A DNA stretch of 64,000 bases from contig OY754329.1 of NCBI GenBank assembly GCA_963573305.1, positions 46,954,417 to 47,018,416 on the forward strand. Reading direction: 5' to 3'. This document shows, piece after piece, positions 1-12,729 of this stretch. Both the position numbers and the translations under genes were made by a program. The notes below the pieces were generated by a model, which did no database searches, was not told the origin of the DNA, and saw nothing but the letters and a program-made list of their open reading frames with translations. The stretch is from Pyrrhosoma nymphula (taxonomy: Eukaryota; Arthropoda; Insecta; Odonata; Coenagrionidae). Positions within the stretch are counted from its first letter, which is position 1. Each line of letters opens with the position of its first letter.

Positions 1-2910
1 ATGTATATTAAACTCTAAATCTATTTTTTTAAATTCTTATTTCTTAATACATTCAACTGTAATAAAATCATCCACACTTAATTTTCGTCAACTCTCCACT
101 AACTGCACGCACTGGTGTTCTCTGCCTGCATGAATTAAGTGAGGCTGTTTTCGTCTCCAACGATCCAGGTATAGCCTGATGACTTTATCTACTGAGATCC
201 AACTCGCCATTCCACTTGAGCCAGCACCTGCGCTTTCCAAAGAGCGATGCCTATCACTTAATCAAATTTTCTGGAGCAGACGTGCTCGCTGTTGGAAGAG
301 AGAGAGAGAGGGGTGGAATGAATACGTACGTAAGTATAGGCGATGACGGCAACTCGGCCAAGGGCTACACTAAAATGAACACCAAAAACTAAATCAAATA
401 TCTCGCGTAAGAATGAAAAAGTAGAAGTGGATTTAAAATATTATCGATGCTACGAATCAAAGTCGTATTGCACCGCGCACAAAATATGTTTCTTGCTTAC
501 ATTTCGTAACTTAAATACATATTAATGAAAGAGTATACCATGTCACGATTGAAATATTTTAATAATCTATGATTTGCTTTCATGGACATTTTCTCATATT
601 AAGATTAAAACTCAGCTGACATTCCCGAAGGTATGACTTGTACCCAGGTATTCAGCCTCTTGCGTGCAAGCAGAAAGAAAATCTCCGTTTGGGAATGTCA
701 CGAAAAAAGTAAAACAAATGTTTTGCGAGTATTTTAAGAGGTAATGATAAAAACACAAGTTCAAAGGTCAGGAAACCTTCAGCTAAACTACCGATGTAGA
801 GGCAGGAAAATGTTTGGAGAGTTATTAACTTAAGTAAGAGGAATCGCGGCCTGATTTTCAACATTGATCTTCTGAATCGTCAGATTAATTTCTTTCTCAA
901 TGCTTTCGATCACCATAAATTCTCCATTCTCCATATTCTCATAATATCTCCATTGTGATAATATCTGCAGTGTAGTGCATGCTTGTGAGGCTTCGCCTCG
1001 TGACAAGCATTAGCGATTTATGCTATTGCATAATTAGTCGTAGTTACACTTTAGGGTATAGTGTAATGCATGTTGGTGAATACTCACCCCCTGCCACACA
1101 CCCCTGAGGTGGCTTGCAGGGTATTTTGTAGATATGGATATAGATAGAAACCTCCTCCTTAGAAAATTTCCCCGTGACTTACTAAATGCATATCATGGGA
1201 TTACATCGCCGCCAAAAACAAGCCGGTATAAAGTTATAAAGAAATATTTTTATGAGATCTTTTGTAATGATCTCCTACCGTTTTTTTTTCACAGAGTATT
1301 CCTTCCCTTTCTTCTCGTTACATCAACCTCGTTCACGTTCTATTATCTCATAATTCCAGCTTTCCGTGTCTAACCGATTCCCGACCCGTATTCAACCCCT
1401 TTGTGGCAAAATATCCTTTCGCTTGATCTTCTTTATTTCGTCTGCCCCCGTCTTTGATTTAATCCAATTAGACTACTTCAATGACTATACCTAAACAATT
1501 GAAATTGCGTGCGTTCTCCATGCATGATTTTTCGTGGCTCACGTTGGTTGCAGTTTTAGATTACTACTTATATTATTTTATTTATCCACTACATAAGCCA
1601 ATGTAAAAAGTCTTCGAGATTTTTTTCGGCTATCAATTAAATTATAATTTTCAAATGGATGAATGGCATTCAACTTCTCCATGGTTCCATGATATAACTA
1701 TCAAAATTGCAATTCCCCAATAGTTTTATGAACTAAATTCTATGCATTTCGTGCGGAATGTTAACCCAAAAACCCATCCCACGCTAAATGTTTAGCAAAA
1801 TATCTTAATATACAAATTTTTGACAAGGGAATGGTTCTAAATATTGAGGCAATATTTAATGATTCATTTATGAAAGTCCATGGGCCTTAGCTGAGATTAC
1901 GGAGAGAAGAATTAATGGCGGTTTTAAGATTCAAAGTAGTTTTAGGTGACTGGTACAATTCCGCAGTCAGTACGTACCATGGAAATAGGAGCAATTTCAG
2001 GGTTATTGGCTTGATGTAAGCACACGTGTTACCAGCCGCTAATAGGGTATAGATGGAAATTTATTTGACCTTCTCTCACCGACATATTCATGAAAATCAG
2101 AGGAATAGCCTTGCAACAGACAGTGATTTCCACGAGTAGTAGGTACACCCACATCACCGAAAGTAGCGGCGAATAGCAATTTCGAAAGAAGGGATTGGAA
2201 TGAGTATTGTTTCGGTGTCCAGGATGAATATGGAAGGAGAATAGAGTGAAGTGGGAAATTGGAAATGCCGATCAATGCTTGGAGGAAGATGGCACAACCG
2301 GTGGATGAGGTCTCCGATGAAATAATATTCCTCAGCTTACCCAAGGATCAATAATTGAAAATATGCCTTACTCTAGCGAGCAGTTTCTCGAATTCCGGTA
2401 GTTATTTTCAATCAAATGTATTTGTTGGAAAATAAAAACATTCTCAAGACCACAACATACGCACGATCATATATTGATAAACATTATATGATAAAATGGG
2501 TATAGTATGTCCGCCTGTGATATTTCAGATGGATTATGTGAAGGGCGTTATCTTCTTACCTGCGAAAAGAGTACGGCGGAGATCAAAGAGGGGAAAAGGC
2601 GGTGAATCCATTTCAACCTACAGAATCTCCCTCTCCCTCCTCCATAGCCTGTTCAGCATTCCAAGCTCGATAGATGAAGAGTCAGGTAGACGAATCCGCC
2701 CTCTTAAGAGCACCGCGGGACGCACAGAGTCATTGTGTATTCTCCACATCCCCGACGGAATTTTCCCAGTCAGCGTGCGTAGAGGTAACGATATGTAGCC
2801 GTCGCAGCGTTGGGGTAAGAGTAGGGTGACGCAACTCTAGGATCTCACCATCATCATCATGTGTTAAAGTTGGTGGTTTCCGGCGTGACTTTATGTTACT
2901 TACTATTCAT
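1..2910. other. AT-rich non-coding stretch, no gene recognised
   Basis: I read this stretch on both strands and found no recognisable protein, RNA gene or mobile element. Open frames of up to about 100 codons occur (for example 2039-2344 minus and 2496-2798 plus), but they have no family signature. A short GA run lies near 298-316. Function unknown; probably intergenic or intronic DNA. Confidence 0.5.
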
Positions 2911-2911
2911 G

Positions 2912-2992
2912 TTGAATAAAATGGTTAAACTTTGTTTTTTTTCCACATTAAAGTTTAATACGGAAAAAAACAAAGTTTAATAATTTTATTCA
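2912..2992. repeat. Hairpin of about 30-bp inverted arms
   Basis: The arm at 2912-2942 (beginning TTGAATAAAAT and running into TAAACTTTG and a T-run) is matched by its reverse complement at 2962-2992, with two or three mismatches and a loop of about 20 bases. It directly abuts the 3' end of the antisense LINE remnant at 2995-3290, so it may be part of that element's tail or a small separate foldback insertion. Confidence 0.6.
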
Positions 2993-2994
2993 AA

Positions 2995-3290
2995 AAATCA
3001 TCACTGGTTGTTCAATCCTAAGATTGGTCGACTACAGATCTCCATCCTTCCCTATATAATGCTGGTTCTCTGACTCCCTATCTGTTCTTCTTATGTACGT
3101 TTCTCTGCATTTGGTCAATGCATGCATCCCTTGACCTTCCGGTTGGGATTTTTCCTCTATTTTTCCTTTAATTATATTCCTCACAAACCCATTGTTCCTC
3201 AGAGTACGCCAAATTCATGCATGGGCTATTCTACGCTGGATGTTCGTTGTACTTATTTCATATTCTAGGATCTCGTACTCACCTAAACGC
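2995..3290 (-). mobile_element. LINE 3' end, C-terminal tail of reverse transcriptase (decayed)
   Basis: The minus-strand translation, with frameshifts, gives pieces typical of the end of RTE/CFDP2-like LINE proteins: a segment reading LRNNGFVRNIIKGKIEEK followed near the end by WRSVVDQS, which corresponds to the usual closing 'EWR..V.QS'. Only the last 90 or so residues are present, so this is a 5'-truncated dead copy. The family match is from memory of these proteins, not a search. Confidence 0.55.
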
Positions 3291-3997
3291 AAATTACAAA
3301 TGATTGTGCCTTTTGTAACTGTAGAGGTTGAAAGGGAAAGGAAACGTATTGAGTGATTTACTGGAGATCAACCCGCGCCAGGGATCAACTCAACGCGAGA
3401 TAAAATAAAAAACAAAGCACTGAAAAACGGTTTAGTCTCACGCTAGCTGCTAGAGTTCCTCGCTGTTAACAGGTAGGTCACAGGGGTTGGTTTAATTTAT
3501 CCATAAACCACATACCTGACTGTGACCTTTGATGTCGCTCCTAGATGAGTTGGCAAAAGCTCCTCGTCCAAGTACCGCTAGCATGGCGTTGCATGCGTGC
3601 GTGTATATACAGCTTTCGATTTTTTGTGCTTGGTTTTTGTTTCTATCTCGCTTTTAGTTCATTCCTGGGAAGGATTGATCCCCTTAAATAACTCAACACC
3701 TTTCCTTCTCACTTCAACTTCTGTAGTTACAATCGGTATAGTCGCGTACGGATTTGTGAGATTTTTATTTTCATTAATATTGTCAAGCCGTAAGAGCTTA
3801 CCGCTTTGTCTGTTGTTCCTACTCTCCTGAATATTACCTTTCCCTCCATTCTTCTCCAATTAACTCATCTCTACCTCCAATTTACCATTGCTTCATAAAA
3901 CTGTCTCCTTCCCCCTTACCGTTGCTTATTTTCTCTTCTACCTACCCGCTACTTGCAGAGAAGTAGAGGGCCTGGGATTCATAAAAATTCTGCTCAT

Positions 3998-4070
3998 TAA
4001 AAGAACTCTGTGCTGATTCGGAGGATATGTGTTCGAATCCCAATCAGTGAAAATGATTTTTATCGCTGTA
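3998..4070 (+). repeat. tRNA-derived SINE remnant (box B and body)
   Basis: A tRNA-type internal promoter box B, GTTCGAATCCC, occurs at about 4031-4041. It is followed by AAAATGATTTTTATC, which resembles the sequence that follows box B in the clearer SINEs at 54 and 63 kb. The 5' half of the tRNA-like head is too diverged to fold, so this is probably an old copy of the same superfamily. Confidence 0.35.
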
Positions 4071-7000
4071 AATTTCAAACTATTGCCAGTCTCCTCAAGC
4101 GGATGACTCCCGCTCAAGTAATACTGCCTGGAAGTTTGCCTTTTCTCGTATGTAGGTACTTTGCGGCTTATTTTAATCACTGGATGGTATTATGAAGCAT
4201 ACTACTGTATCTTCCCCGTTAAATCTCATCCACTATCACACCGGTCAGCGTTTAACTAAACAATTAATAATGAACCCCTTAACGCAGACATACGAGCAGC
4301 AATAATAATATCACACAGCAATATAATAAAACACAGAAATTCGTTGTAAGTGTAGTTTCTGCGGTGGCAGACACACAAGAAGAGTTGGTAAAATGACCGC
4401 TAAATTCATTTTTCAATCAAATACAGGAATAATACAAACGCATACAAAGTAAATCACCCAGTAAAATCAACCTTTGGAAATTTGAAAGAAAAATATCAGG
4501 AATGAACCCTTCAAATATGCAAATTACCTTCATTCCAATTTCAATTGTATTCAAGTATGTTATTCGAACAGTTAAACTATTATTTTTTTCCAAAACGAAT
4601 AAAAGTAAATATCTAGTTTTCGCTATTCTCTCAGATTATCATTTTATTTCGCGTTTAAGACAATGAAAAGACTTCAATAATTAAATAAATTAAAGAGTGT
4701 TTAGTGCGTTCATATTAAATAGGAGCGTTCCCGTCGCAACCGTAGAAGTGACATTTTGCTAATTACTTAAGAATTGAAACGCCGCGGCGTTTATTATAAA
4801 TTCATGACAAGATATTTTCGGATTAGTACCATTTTCAAGTTTTCTCTCGTGGGATTGATTTACATCAGATTAAACCACCCATAGATTGAAGTTTTTCCAC
4901 TAATTTATAAACGCAGTTAAATTTTGACTAGCTGAATCTGAGCCCTAAAGTGATTCACAATGAGAAAGCACTTCCCTAATGCGAAATAAGTGCAAGAATA
5001 TTTAACTTTCTCTTGATATATCGTCGTATGACTTTTATTTTCTGATTTACAGACAACATGTGAAGATAACAAAACGTAGCAGTATAGCTAAACTCTCGGA
5101 TATCACGAGAATGACGTCATTAGTGCACATGTGGGCATATTAATCTCTAGCGCATCGTCATCTCCTCGCGCATTACAAAAAATGTAAGAGCTACGAAAGC
5201 GCGATAAAACAGAAGAATAGCGAATCGCTAGTTCTGCAGGTAAATGTGTGTGGAGTGCGCATCATCTCCATCCCCGTCAGTGACTCATTGATGGTGACCA
5301 TTTGTTTGCCTTATGGAAAAGACGAGAAAGAGCGCCTACGTCCCACCACTCAGAAAACCTTTCGCCTTCGTCGAGTAGGCGGAGGAAAAGCGAATGCACC
5401 AACTCCACGCGTGACTCTTTGCCTCTTGCTCTCCTAACAAGCATCTCTCCGGCACGTACGGATAACAGAACGAAAATAGATCACATCCAGATTTGAGGCC
5501 ACGGGTATAACCTTTGAGTTTGGTGAACTTTTTTATTGACCTGAATGTACACTTGAAATAGAATGTCTATTTTAGCCAAGACTACACCATCATACAATAT
5601 TTGGCAGCCAAAGATAAGGGTTCTGCGTTGGATTTTTCGCCTTTTGTGAAGCGTTCTCACAGAGTAAATTTTGCTTTGTTGAGTGCAAAATGGGCACGCG
5701 AGAGAAGTATAATTATATTAGCAAAAACAATTTCACCTCATCTTAAAATTCATGCAACTGAAGTTCTGCGGGAGCACTTCGATAAAATTTCGCAGCACAT
5801 AAAATTAAAAATGCAAGTACGCGTTGTTCTGCATTCGCTTATGTCACGTTTATACGAAAGATTAGCACTCACAATCTCGCCATTGTTGCGTTTAATTGGA
5901 AATTAAATCATTTGAAACCAAAGCTCGGATATTTCTCATCTGTAATACTGCAATTAATTTGAATGAGGTGCCATTAATGGGAAAAGTTTTCTATGAAAAG
6001 AGAAGTAATAGAGTCGTTCAGACTGTACAGCAATACTGCTTCTTGCATTCGCCATTTAAAAACAACATTTTTAAAACTTGACCAACCCATGGGCCAGAAA
6101 TAGAAATATGTTAAAAACGTATGGCCATGGCTATAAAAGGTTAATAAACGAGACTGACTGGCCGTGGCCATTGCGGTCATTCATGATCACCCAATGGTCA
6201 ATGGCCATCCTTGGCCATTCACAGTCCATTTTCTCATACTTTCGCATCGCCCCAACTTGAGTTTTCAGACGTATAAAGAGGATGTAATATTTGGCCAATT
6301 AATATACCACCTCAAATTGAGAATGCTATCACACCATACGCTTAAAAATATTTTTTTCCAAAAAGTATAGGGAATTCTGGCCGGGCTTTGAATTCATTTT
6401 TTCTCTCATATGTCCTTCTACGCCAAGAGCACTCGATTATCATGGCCGCACATGCAGCCTAGAAAATTTTTCGACCCAGCTGTGCCGCAACTTGGTCGGT
6501 GTACGGTGTCCTGATAATGCTACGTTCCTAGGCGACATAGTAACACGCCATTTACTGGGTCATCAGAGCGTTGGCGGAATGACTCGCTCTGCAAACATGC
6601 GCTTGCCTTTCATACACGCAGCTGGCTTTAATGCCTTCATCCTCGTGTGCTCGTTTTTAGAGAGGGTATTATCTCTTTGCTCTCTTTTCTTTCACTATAT
6701 CTACATCATCTGGCAAAGTAATTCATTAAACCCATTCCGTGCGGAAAAATACACTTAAGTCCAGTTTTCTCTCTCAAAAATCTCAGAATTCAAAATTTTC
6801 TCGGAATAAAAACCGATGATAATTCGCACTCTCATCTATTAAATTCGTGCCAATTTTCTGAAAGTAAGATTTATTGTACAGAACCCGAACTCTGGTTTGG
6901 CATCAAGTAGACAAAAAGGTTAGGTCATCTTGCGGTTATCACGAACCAAATATGAATTTGGGCCTCATTGAATAGGTCGCTAAGCAAACTTAAATGATAT

Positions 7001-8185
7001 CTTACACGTCTTCTGACACATCCTTTATCACCATTTGTCACATTGTCAAAGACTTCCTCTCTCCATATCAACAAGGCACTCTTTTCCGCAAAGGGGCACT
7101 TGACTGCCGACATTTACGAGCTTTGGCAACCTCAAATAACTTATACTAATTAAATCGTCGCCATGAGGACGCAAAATTATGAGTCGTCATTTATAGCGCC
7201 GATCGTTCTGTGGCCTGTTACCCTTGATGCAGAGATCGCTCCTCACTCACGTCTAAAGAGGTATGAAATGCTGACAGGCTCAAGGACCTATTCTTTTAGG
7301 ATAAGGAGTCTCGGTAAGTAACAATGAATTAGAGGGCATTATAACTTGCTTCAACTTTAATCAGTATGTATTTAAGGGTAGTAGTAAGGTTCTACTTATA
7401 AATATAGATATATTTTTACCATGTCTATTCATCTACTATAGGACTCATATGAATGTCCAATTATGTAACTAAAATACCCAGAGTTTCACATGTAAAATAC
7501 CTCAAACTTTGGCTATATTCCGCAACAGCTTGGGAAAGGATTATCTGAGTCTCGGTGTCTTTTACAAAAATCGAAATTTATTATTTTTCGACCGACACCA
7601 TTTTACCCCAAAATATTCTCAACACTGGATTATATTCATGACTACTCCTGATTGCGCCTGAAAGTTCCTAAAACAACAGACTTAGCTTCAACTGTATGTA
7701 ACAACCTCAATATTTTTTCCTCAGGATTCCACATTGGTGTTTTCTCGACTTTACGTTTTTGAAAACGTTTTGGTGAACTTTTTCACAATGATTTGACATT
7801 AAAATATAAGAAACACAATAAAATAATGTACATGTAGCACCATTATTAATTTTAAAGAGTGACTAGTGTATTTTATTGGTAGGAGTCACACCTGCTTAAG
7901 GCCGCAGACAGCTCATTTCCAATGCTAACCTTTGTGATAACCGAGAAGTATGCTAGTGAAACTATCCGTTATTTTTCGGAGTGTGTTTTGCCTCTTTCTA
8001 CTTCAAAAATTAGTAACATAGCAATTTTCTATGCTATAATTGACGAATGTTACTCCGTAAAATCTGCTCACCTGCTCTTGGTGTGTTGGGGATTACAATG
8101 AAAAACACCCGCCGAGGTATTTTTACTCCATTTATATTAGCTCACACTGTCTGTCTGCTTGTCTGATTATCTGCTTGTCTGTGTA

Positions 8186-8256
8186 CGTACGAACCCATTG
8201 GAGCGGAAGGTTTTATGTTCGATTCCCTGCTGGGGAAATTATTTTTCCTCTATTTT
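8186..8256 (+). repeat. tRNA-derived SINE remnant (box B and body)
   Basis: A box B-like GTTCGATTCCC at about 8218-8228 is followed by GGGGAAATTATTTTTCCTC. The last part closely resembles the AAATGATTTTTCCTC that follows the tRNA-like head at 62,980-62,995 (minus strand). The 5' half is not a convincing tRNA, so this is a diverged copy. Confidence 0.35.
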
Positions 8257-9130
8257 TCATAGCCATTTTCACTTACGTCTGTAGAAATATTGTTATCATC
8301 ATGGCATGACCCTCTAAACTTTTTTTTGCCATGTTTTGCTCGCTAATTATTCATCAATGACGGCGATCAAAGCTAGCACTTAGCCCTTGGAAGTTGTGGG
8401 AGATGGACCGTGGTAAGCCAACAACTGTGATTATCGCTGTTGAATGTTCAACAATGAATATAAATGTCATATCGAGTTACTAATGTTCCTAATGGTTGTA
8501 GAATGTCTGAATAAGTTGACATATCAGTGAAGATAGAATGATTTCCTTTCACAAATTAAATTTATTAGCAATGTGATAGCACAATATTTAATGGCAAAGA
8601 TACCATAAAACAATAAAATTTAAAAAATAATAAAATGCACTGAGAATATGAGACATTAAAACGTGACGTAATGCATATGAAAATAAAGGGAGTATAATAA
8701 AAACTATGTTTTTATGAGGTTATATTATTTACGCTGCTTTTACCGATTTCCCAGTCATGGCAGACTTCTTGTATGAAATATTTTATTATTGTAGTGAAAC
8801 GGCCTCAACTTCAAATCAAACTGTTTCTCATCCGAATCGTCGAAATATCGTTCACGCTGGCAAAATGCCTTGACCTGTGACCTCCTGACCTTCCGCGAGT
8901 CTCTTATTTCCCTCATTTTTGACTCATTTCGAACATACATAAAAAACACCTTCGACGTCGTTCGATCTCTGAAGTGTAGATGAGTCACGGATAGCTACGC
9001 AGTTACCTAAACAATTTGACGAACGACGATCACACCCAGGACGTGTTGAACGCGTTTAAGCGTAACATGTGGACCAAAAACCTTCAAGATCACGTTCGCA
9101 TTCATGTCACGGCGTCAGACCTGTCATGAT

Positions 9131-9340
9131 GCTTGTATAGGCGTGTCACCGTAACCCGACGAGAGGATGAGCCGAGTCCACAGCTGGGATGGTCACTCTC
9201 TATGCTTTCCCAACCTCTCCTCAATTCCACCCCGTATCCAACTACTCATCTCTCACACGTGAGTAGCAAGTGTCCCTTCCCCTCGACCCTCAAATCCCCC
9301 TTATGTTTACCCCTTATGTTTGGCACCTTCTCTCCTTGAA
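9131..9340. repeat. Dispersed repeat, related copy at 42.2 kb
   Basis: The stretch GGCGTG...CAAC/CACC...CCCGTATCC/CCGTACAG...GTGAG(T/C)AGCAAG...CCCCT is shared, with many substitutions, by about 42,245-42,375. Both are pyrimidine-rich and end in a similar CCTCAA segment. No coding potential was recognised. Probably two old copies of one interspersed repeat of unknown class. Confidence 0.35.
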
Positions 9341-9633
9341 ACAATGAGCCCTCGTCAATTTTTCACACATTTTACTATTATCTTTTTGCTCTATTTTTTC
9401 TTCAGTTTTAACTGAGCTTCAAATAAAGAGTGCGGGTTTTCATAAAAGTTGCTCTTTGCTGTTCTGCTGAGTGGAGAAATTTTCTGTTCCGGTAGATGAA
9501 ATGACGATGGGTACTATATAAACCTGTTCCATATTCCAGATTCTTTTGATTTGTATAGCAAATGCTTGGTACTTGGCAACTTTTTCTGTTATTGTTTTCT
9601 CAACGTTATGGGTAAGTGGTACTGCAATATCTA

Positions 9634-9935
9634 CTAAATAACATGTTCTATTTTGCTTGATAATTAGAATTATATCTGGTCTATTGTTGTCTATGGTTTA
9701 GATAGGTTAAAAAAAATAGAGTAGTATTTCTTTATATTTTTAATGGCGAAGGCACCTATCTCCTCACTTGATTTCTTTCTTCATCCCAACATGCATCCTA
9801 CCTTTTGTCACCCCGTCCATAAAGCCTTTCTTCTCTTCCCCTTTGTTTACTTTACATCCTCACCTCTAACACGACCTTCAGTATCCACTCGCCCAACTAT
9901 TACCTCTTCCAAATTTTACAAAATTACTCTCTGAC
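9634..9935 (-). mobile_element. LINE C-terminal/3' fragment, copy 1
   Basis: About 9634-9780 is nearly identical to 10,261-10,407. Identity then drops, although alignment continues to about 9915. On the minus strand the distal part reads RVDTEGRVRGEDVK, equivalent to RVDAEGRVRGENVK in the neighbouring copy, which belongs to a LINE reverse-transcriptase tail. The copy is truncated and carries stops. Confidence 0.5.
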
Positions 9936-10260
9936 TTTCATTTTCAGACCAATTTCCACAAACACATCAACCAAAAATTACACATGTCCATCACAACTCA
10001 CAAAGGAACAACTAAGTGGGGTTTTTATATACTTCTCTATGCACGCCAAAATGAAGTAAAAAAATAATGAGCAATGGTATTGAAAAAATTAAGGAAATAT
10101 TCGTTACCATAAAAAATAATCCGGAAGTGTTTTGAGTTATGAGTACCTAACTCCCTGTTCGCGACCTGGGAATACGACACCGATTTAGATAGATGTCATA
10201 TAAGAGAGTAAAAAATCTCTACATTTTTTACAGATGAAGGCACCCATATCCTTACATGTT

Positions 10261-10690
10261 CTAAATAACATGTTCTATTTTGCTTGATAATTAGAATTAT
10301 ATCTGGTCTATTGTTGTCTATGGTTTAGATAGGTTAAAAAAAATAGAGTAGTATTTCTTTATATTTTTAATGGCGAAGGCACCTATCTCCTCACTTGATT
10401 TCTTTCCTCATCCCAGCATGAGTCCTACCGTTCTTCATCACGTGCATGAAGCCTATTTTCTGTCTTCCCCTTCACTCACTTAACATTCTCACCTCTAACA
10501 CGGCCTTCAGCATCCACTCGCCCACATATCACCTCTTCCAAGCTCCTACTCTGCCTCCTCCTAATCTCCTCCAAACGTTTCCTCTCCTCAACCACCATGC
10601 CAACCACTTGCTCATTCATCTATCTCTACATCCACCGCACTTTCTCCATTCTCCTCCACACCTAAATCTCAGTCGCTCAGTATAGCCTCG
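10261..10690 (-). mobile_element. LINE C-terminal/3' fragment, copy 2
   Basis: The minus strand reads RRMEKVRWM, two stop codons, then NEQVVGMVVEERKRLEEIRR and on to RVDAEGRVRGENVK. This is the usual C-terminal block of RTE-like LINE proteins (R-M-x-K-V-x-W-T ... NE-x-V ... EER-x-LL-x-x-IRRRQ). The 3' 150 bp are nearly identical to copy 1, 627 bp away. A third relative of the family lies at 19,258-19,520. Confidence 0.65.
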
Positions 10691-11682
10691 CTTAAAGATA
10701 ACGTTTGTCTTATCACAATTGGCTACCCTCAGGTCTAGAGCTCGTCTAATAAAGTTCGTCCAGATCTCCTGTGAATCCAGCATTTTTAGTCATGAATGAT
10801 GTAATTCTCAGTATCTTTGATCCAAATAAAATTAAACCTAATGGTTTTATGAAGAGTTTAAACATGTGATCCTTAGCATTATTTTTTAGCCCCACTCAAA
10901 TCAAAGCAAGAGCTTCTAAGCCTTATATCAACTCCGTATTTCTGAAAATATGGCTGTGTTCCCTTTGGCTGTTTCCAACATACGCGTAGCCGTATAAGCG
11001 GTAACTTACATGCACCTGTAATAATCTGAATGATATCAGACGTATCGGAAGTATATTTAAACAGTGCATTGATTAAAGCTACAAGGATTACAATCCAAGG
11101 AAATTGGAAGGAAAATGGGATTCAAATGAAATAAAATTGGAAAATGTGGATCTGGTTAAACTTTGCAGTAGTCCAAAGTTGTTCCTACTTTATTTAAAAA
11201 TATCAACCAGTCTTTGAAAATATATGTTTGTTTGCATTGAGACTTCTGCACTCCTCTGCACGACTACACCACAAACCATCCAATAAACGCTTGTCTTCGC
11301 GCAATTCTCCTCGGTGAAATCCTATCCAAACTCAAAAACACATTCCTCATCCCATAAACATATACATAATATCATTCTCAAGAATCAGAATGAATACATG
11401 GATTTATTTCACAGATAAAATCCAAATTCTCTAAAAGTATAACAATACCTACGTAAACAAGAACATTAATAAAAGTATTGTTATTGCTTAATTATTGGTA
11501 GTGAAGAACTTTATAAGGATCCCTTTTATCGTACCTTTTTCAAAAACGTGTCAGCGAGAAAAGATATATTGAAAAGCTAATATTTTTATCTAGGAAGGAA
11601 GTCACACCTCTATTTTCCTGCCCTATAAGTCTTATCTCCCTATGTAGGGTAGCTCTCGAGAATAAGCTACGGTCCAAAAGAT
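10691..11682. other. Non-coding stretch, nothing recognised
   Basis: AT-rich DNA with no readable gene, RNA or repeat boundary that I can support. Confidence 0.45.
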
Positions 11683-12350
11683 AAGAACGCTCCTAAGGTC
11701 TGAGTTCGCGGAACCTCAGCATTATTTTTAGCCTATTTTTAGAAACCTATATCTTGTTCCTCAACGCAGAACACAGAGCAAAAAGTATGTTAGAAACAAG
11801 GAATGTCACTCACGTTGACTGTTGGTTGCCGTGGGAGTTGTTTCCCTAGTTACTCAGAGCCCGAGTTCCCATTCTTGTGGAGGTGGATGATTATCAATAT
11901 AAGCATAATTCCTACTCGAGTTATGTGTATAAACACTGCATTACTCCTAAGCAAGTTCAATACTCCGTTCCGAGGATAATACAGAAAACCACGGACTCGT
12001 GCCTTTCGTTAACAGTGCCACAACTTCACTTGAAAATCCATTTAGTCTGCTCTTCACTCCAACGGTAGAGTAACGCTCCCTAGGGTAAGTTACTCTGGCC
12101 TGAGTTCATTGTATCTGGCCGTCATTGATAGTCAACCATTCAATATCATGTTCTCCAACGCCGAGCGCAAGACAAAAAAAGACCGTTCGACACAGGGGAG
12201 TCACTAACCTTGGTATAGCATTGATGTGGAGGTTATAGCACTGGCTACTCAGGGCCAGGGTTCTCATTGCGCTCGCTTTTTCAGATTCATCGTAAAATCA
12301 TGGATAACTAGGTGCCTTTCGTTAAAAATGATTTCCATCTGATGCCAGAT
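11683..12350. repeat. Old diverged tandem duplication (two units of about 310-400 bp)
   Basis: Blocks of unit 1 recur in order in unit 2: AACGCTCC...CTGAGTTC (11,685 and 12,070-12,100), the C-A-A-C-G-C-x-GA block (11,763 and 12,157), GTCACT (11,805 and 12,200), TACTCAG-GCC...TTC-CATT (11,851 and 12,246), and GTGCCTTTCGTTAA (11,999 and 12,314). The offset changes from about 395 to 315 bp, so unit 2 has a deletion near its middle. No protein was recognised. Confidence 0.55.
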
Positions 12351-12652
12351 TTCTCTACGCTTATCCTCCTTAACCTGAACATCCAACCAAAATAAAACTC
12401 CCGCATACCACGGCTTCGAGATCGGAAATGCGTTAGTATGGCCACAAACAGCAACGGCTTAGACAGGAGTGAACTTGTTAAGGTAGTTGAAGCGATTTTT
12501 CTTTATTTACAGATTTGCATGGAATTTCGCATACGTGTTCTTTATTGATGATATTTATAGTTATAAGTGAAAAAATTAGAAAACGAGAAATAATTCATTT
12601 CATATACCATTCTTCTTACAGGTATTTGCCGCGTCGTTGTTTTTCTGACAGC

Positions 12653-12726
12653 GTTTCTCCTCCCGTCCTGGAGACGCCTTCAGGTCGCCTTCGACCTGAA
12701 GACGCCTCCAGGACCGGAGGAGAAAC
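12653..12726. repeat. GC-rich near-perfect hairpin
   Basis: Arms at 12,653-12,687 and 12,692-12,726 are reverse complements with about three mismatches around a 4-base loop. The left arm starts GTTTCTCCTCC and ends CTTCAGGTCG. The GC content contrasts sharply with the AT-rich surroundings. It may be a small foldback element or the core of one; no target-site duplication was obvious. Confidence 0.7.
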
Positions 12727-12729
12727 GGA

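Larger units (their letters stand above)
3291..9130. other. Long non-coding stretch with scattered SINE remnants
   Basis: No gene was recognised in almost 6 kb. Open frames up to 101 codons (5601-5906 plus) carry no family signature and lie in AT-rich DNA. Two tRNA-like SINE remnants (about 4.0 and 8.2 kb) are listed separately. A cluster of TGGCCA palindromes lies at 6065-6300. The rest shows no structure I can interpret. Confidence 0.5.

Noticed and set aside
298..316. GA run as a GAGA-factor regulatory site
   Set aside because: Too short, and there is no promoter or gene nearby to give it meaning.
2840..2860. CATCATCATCAT run as a possible microsatellite
   Set aside because: Only four units; not distinguishable from chance.
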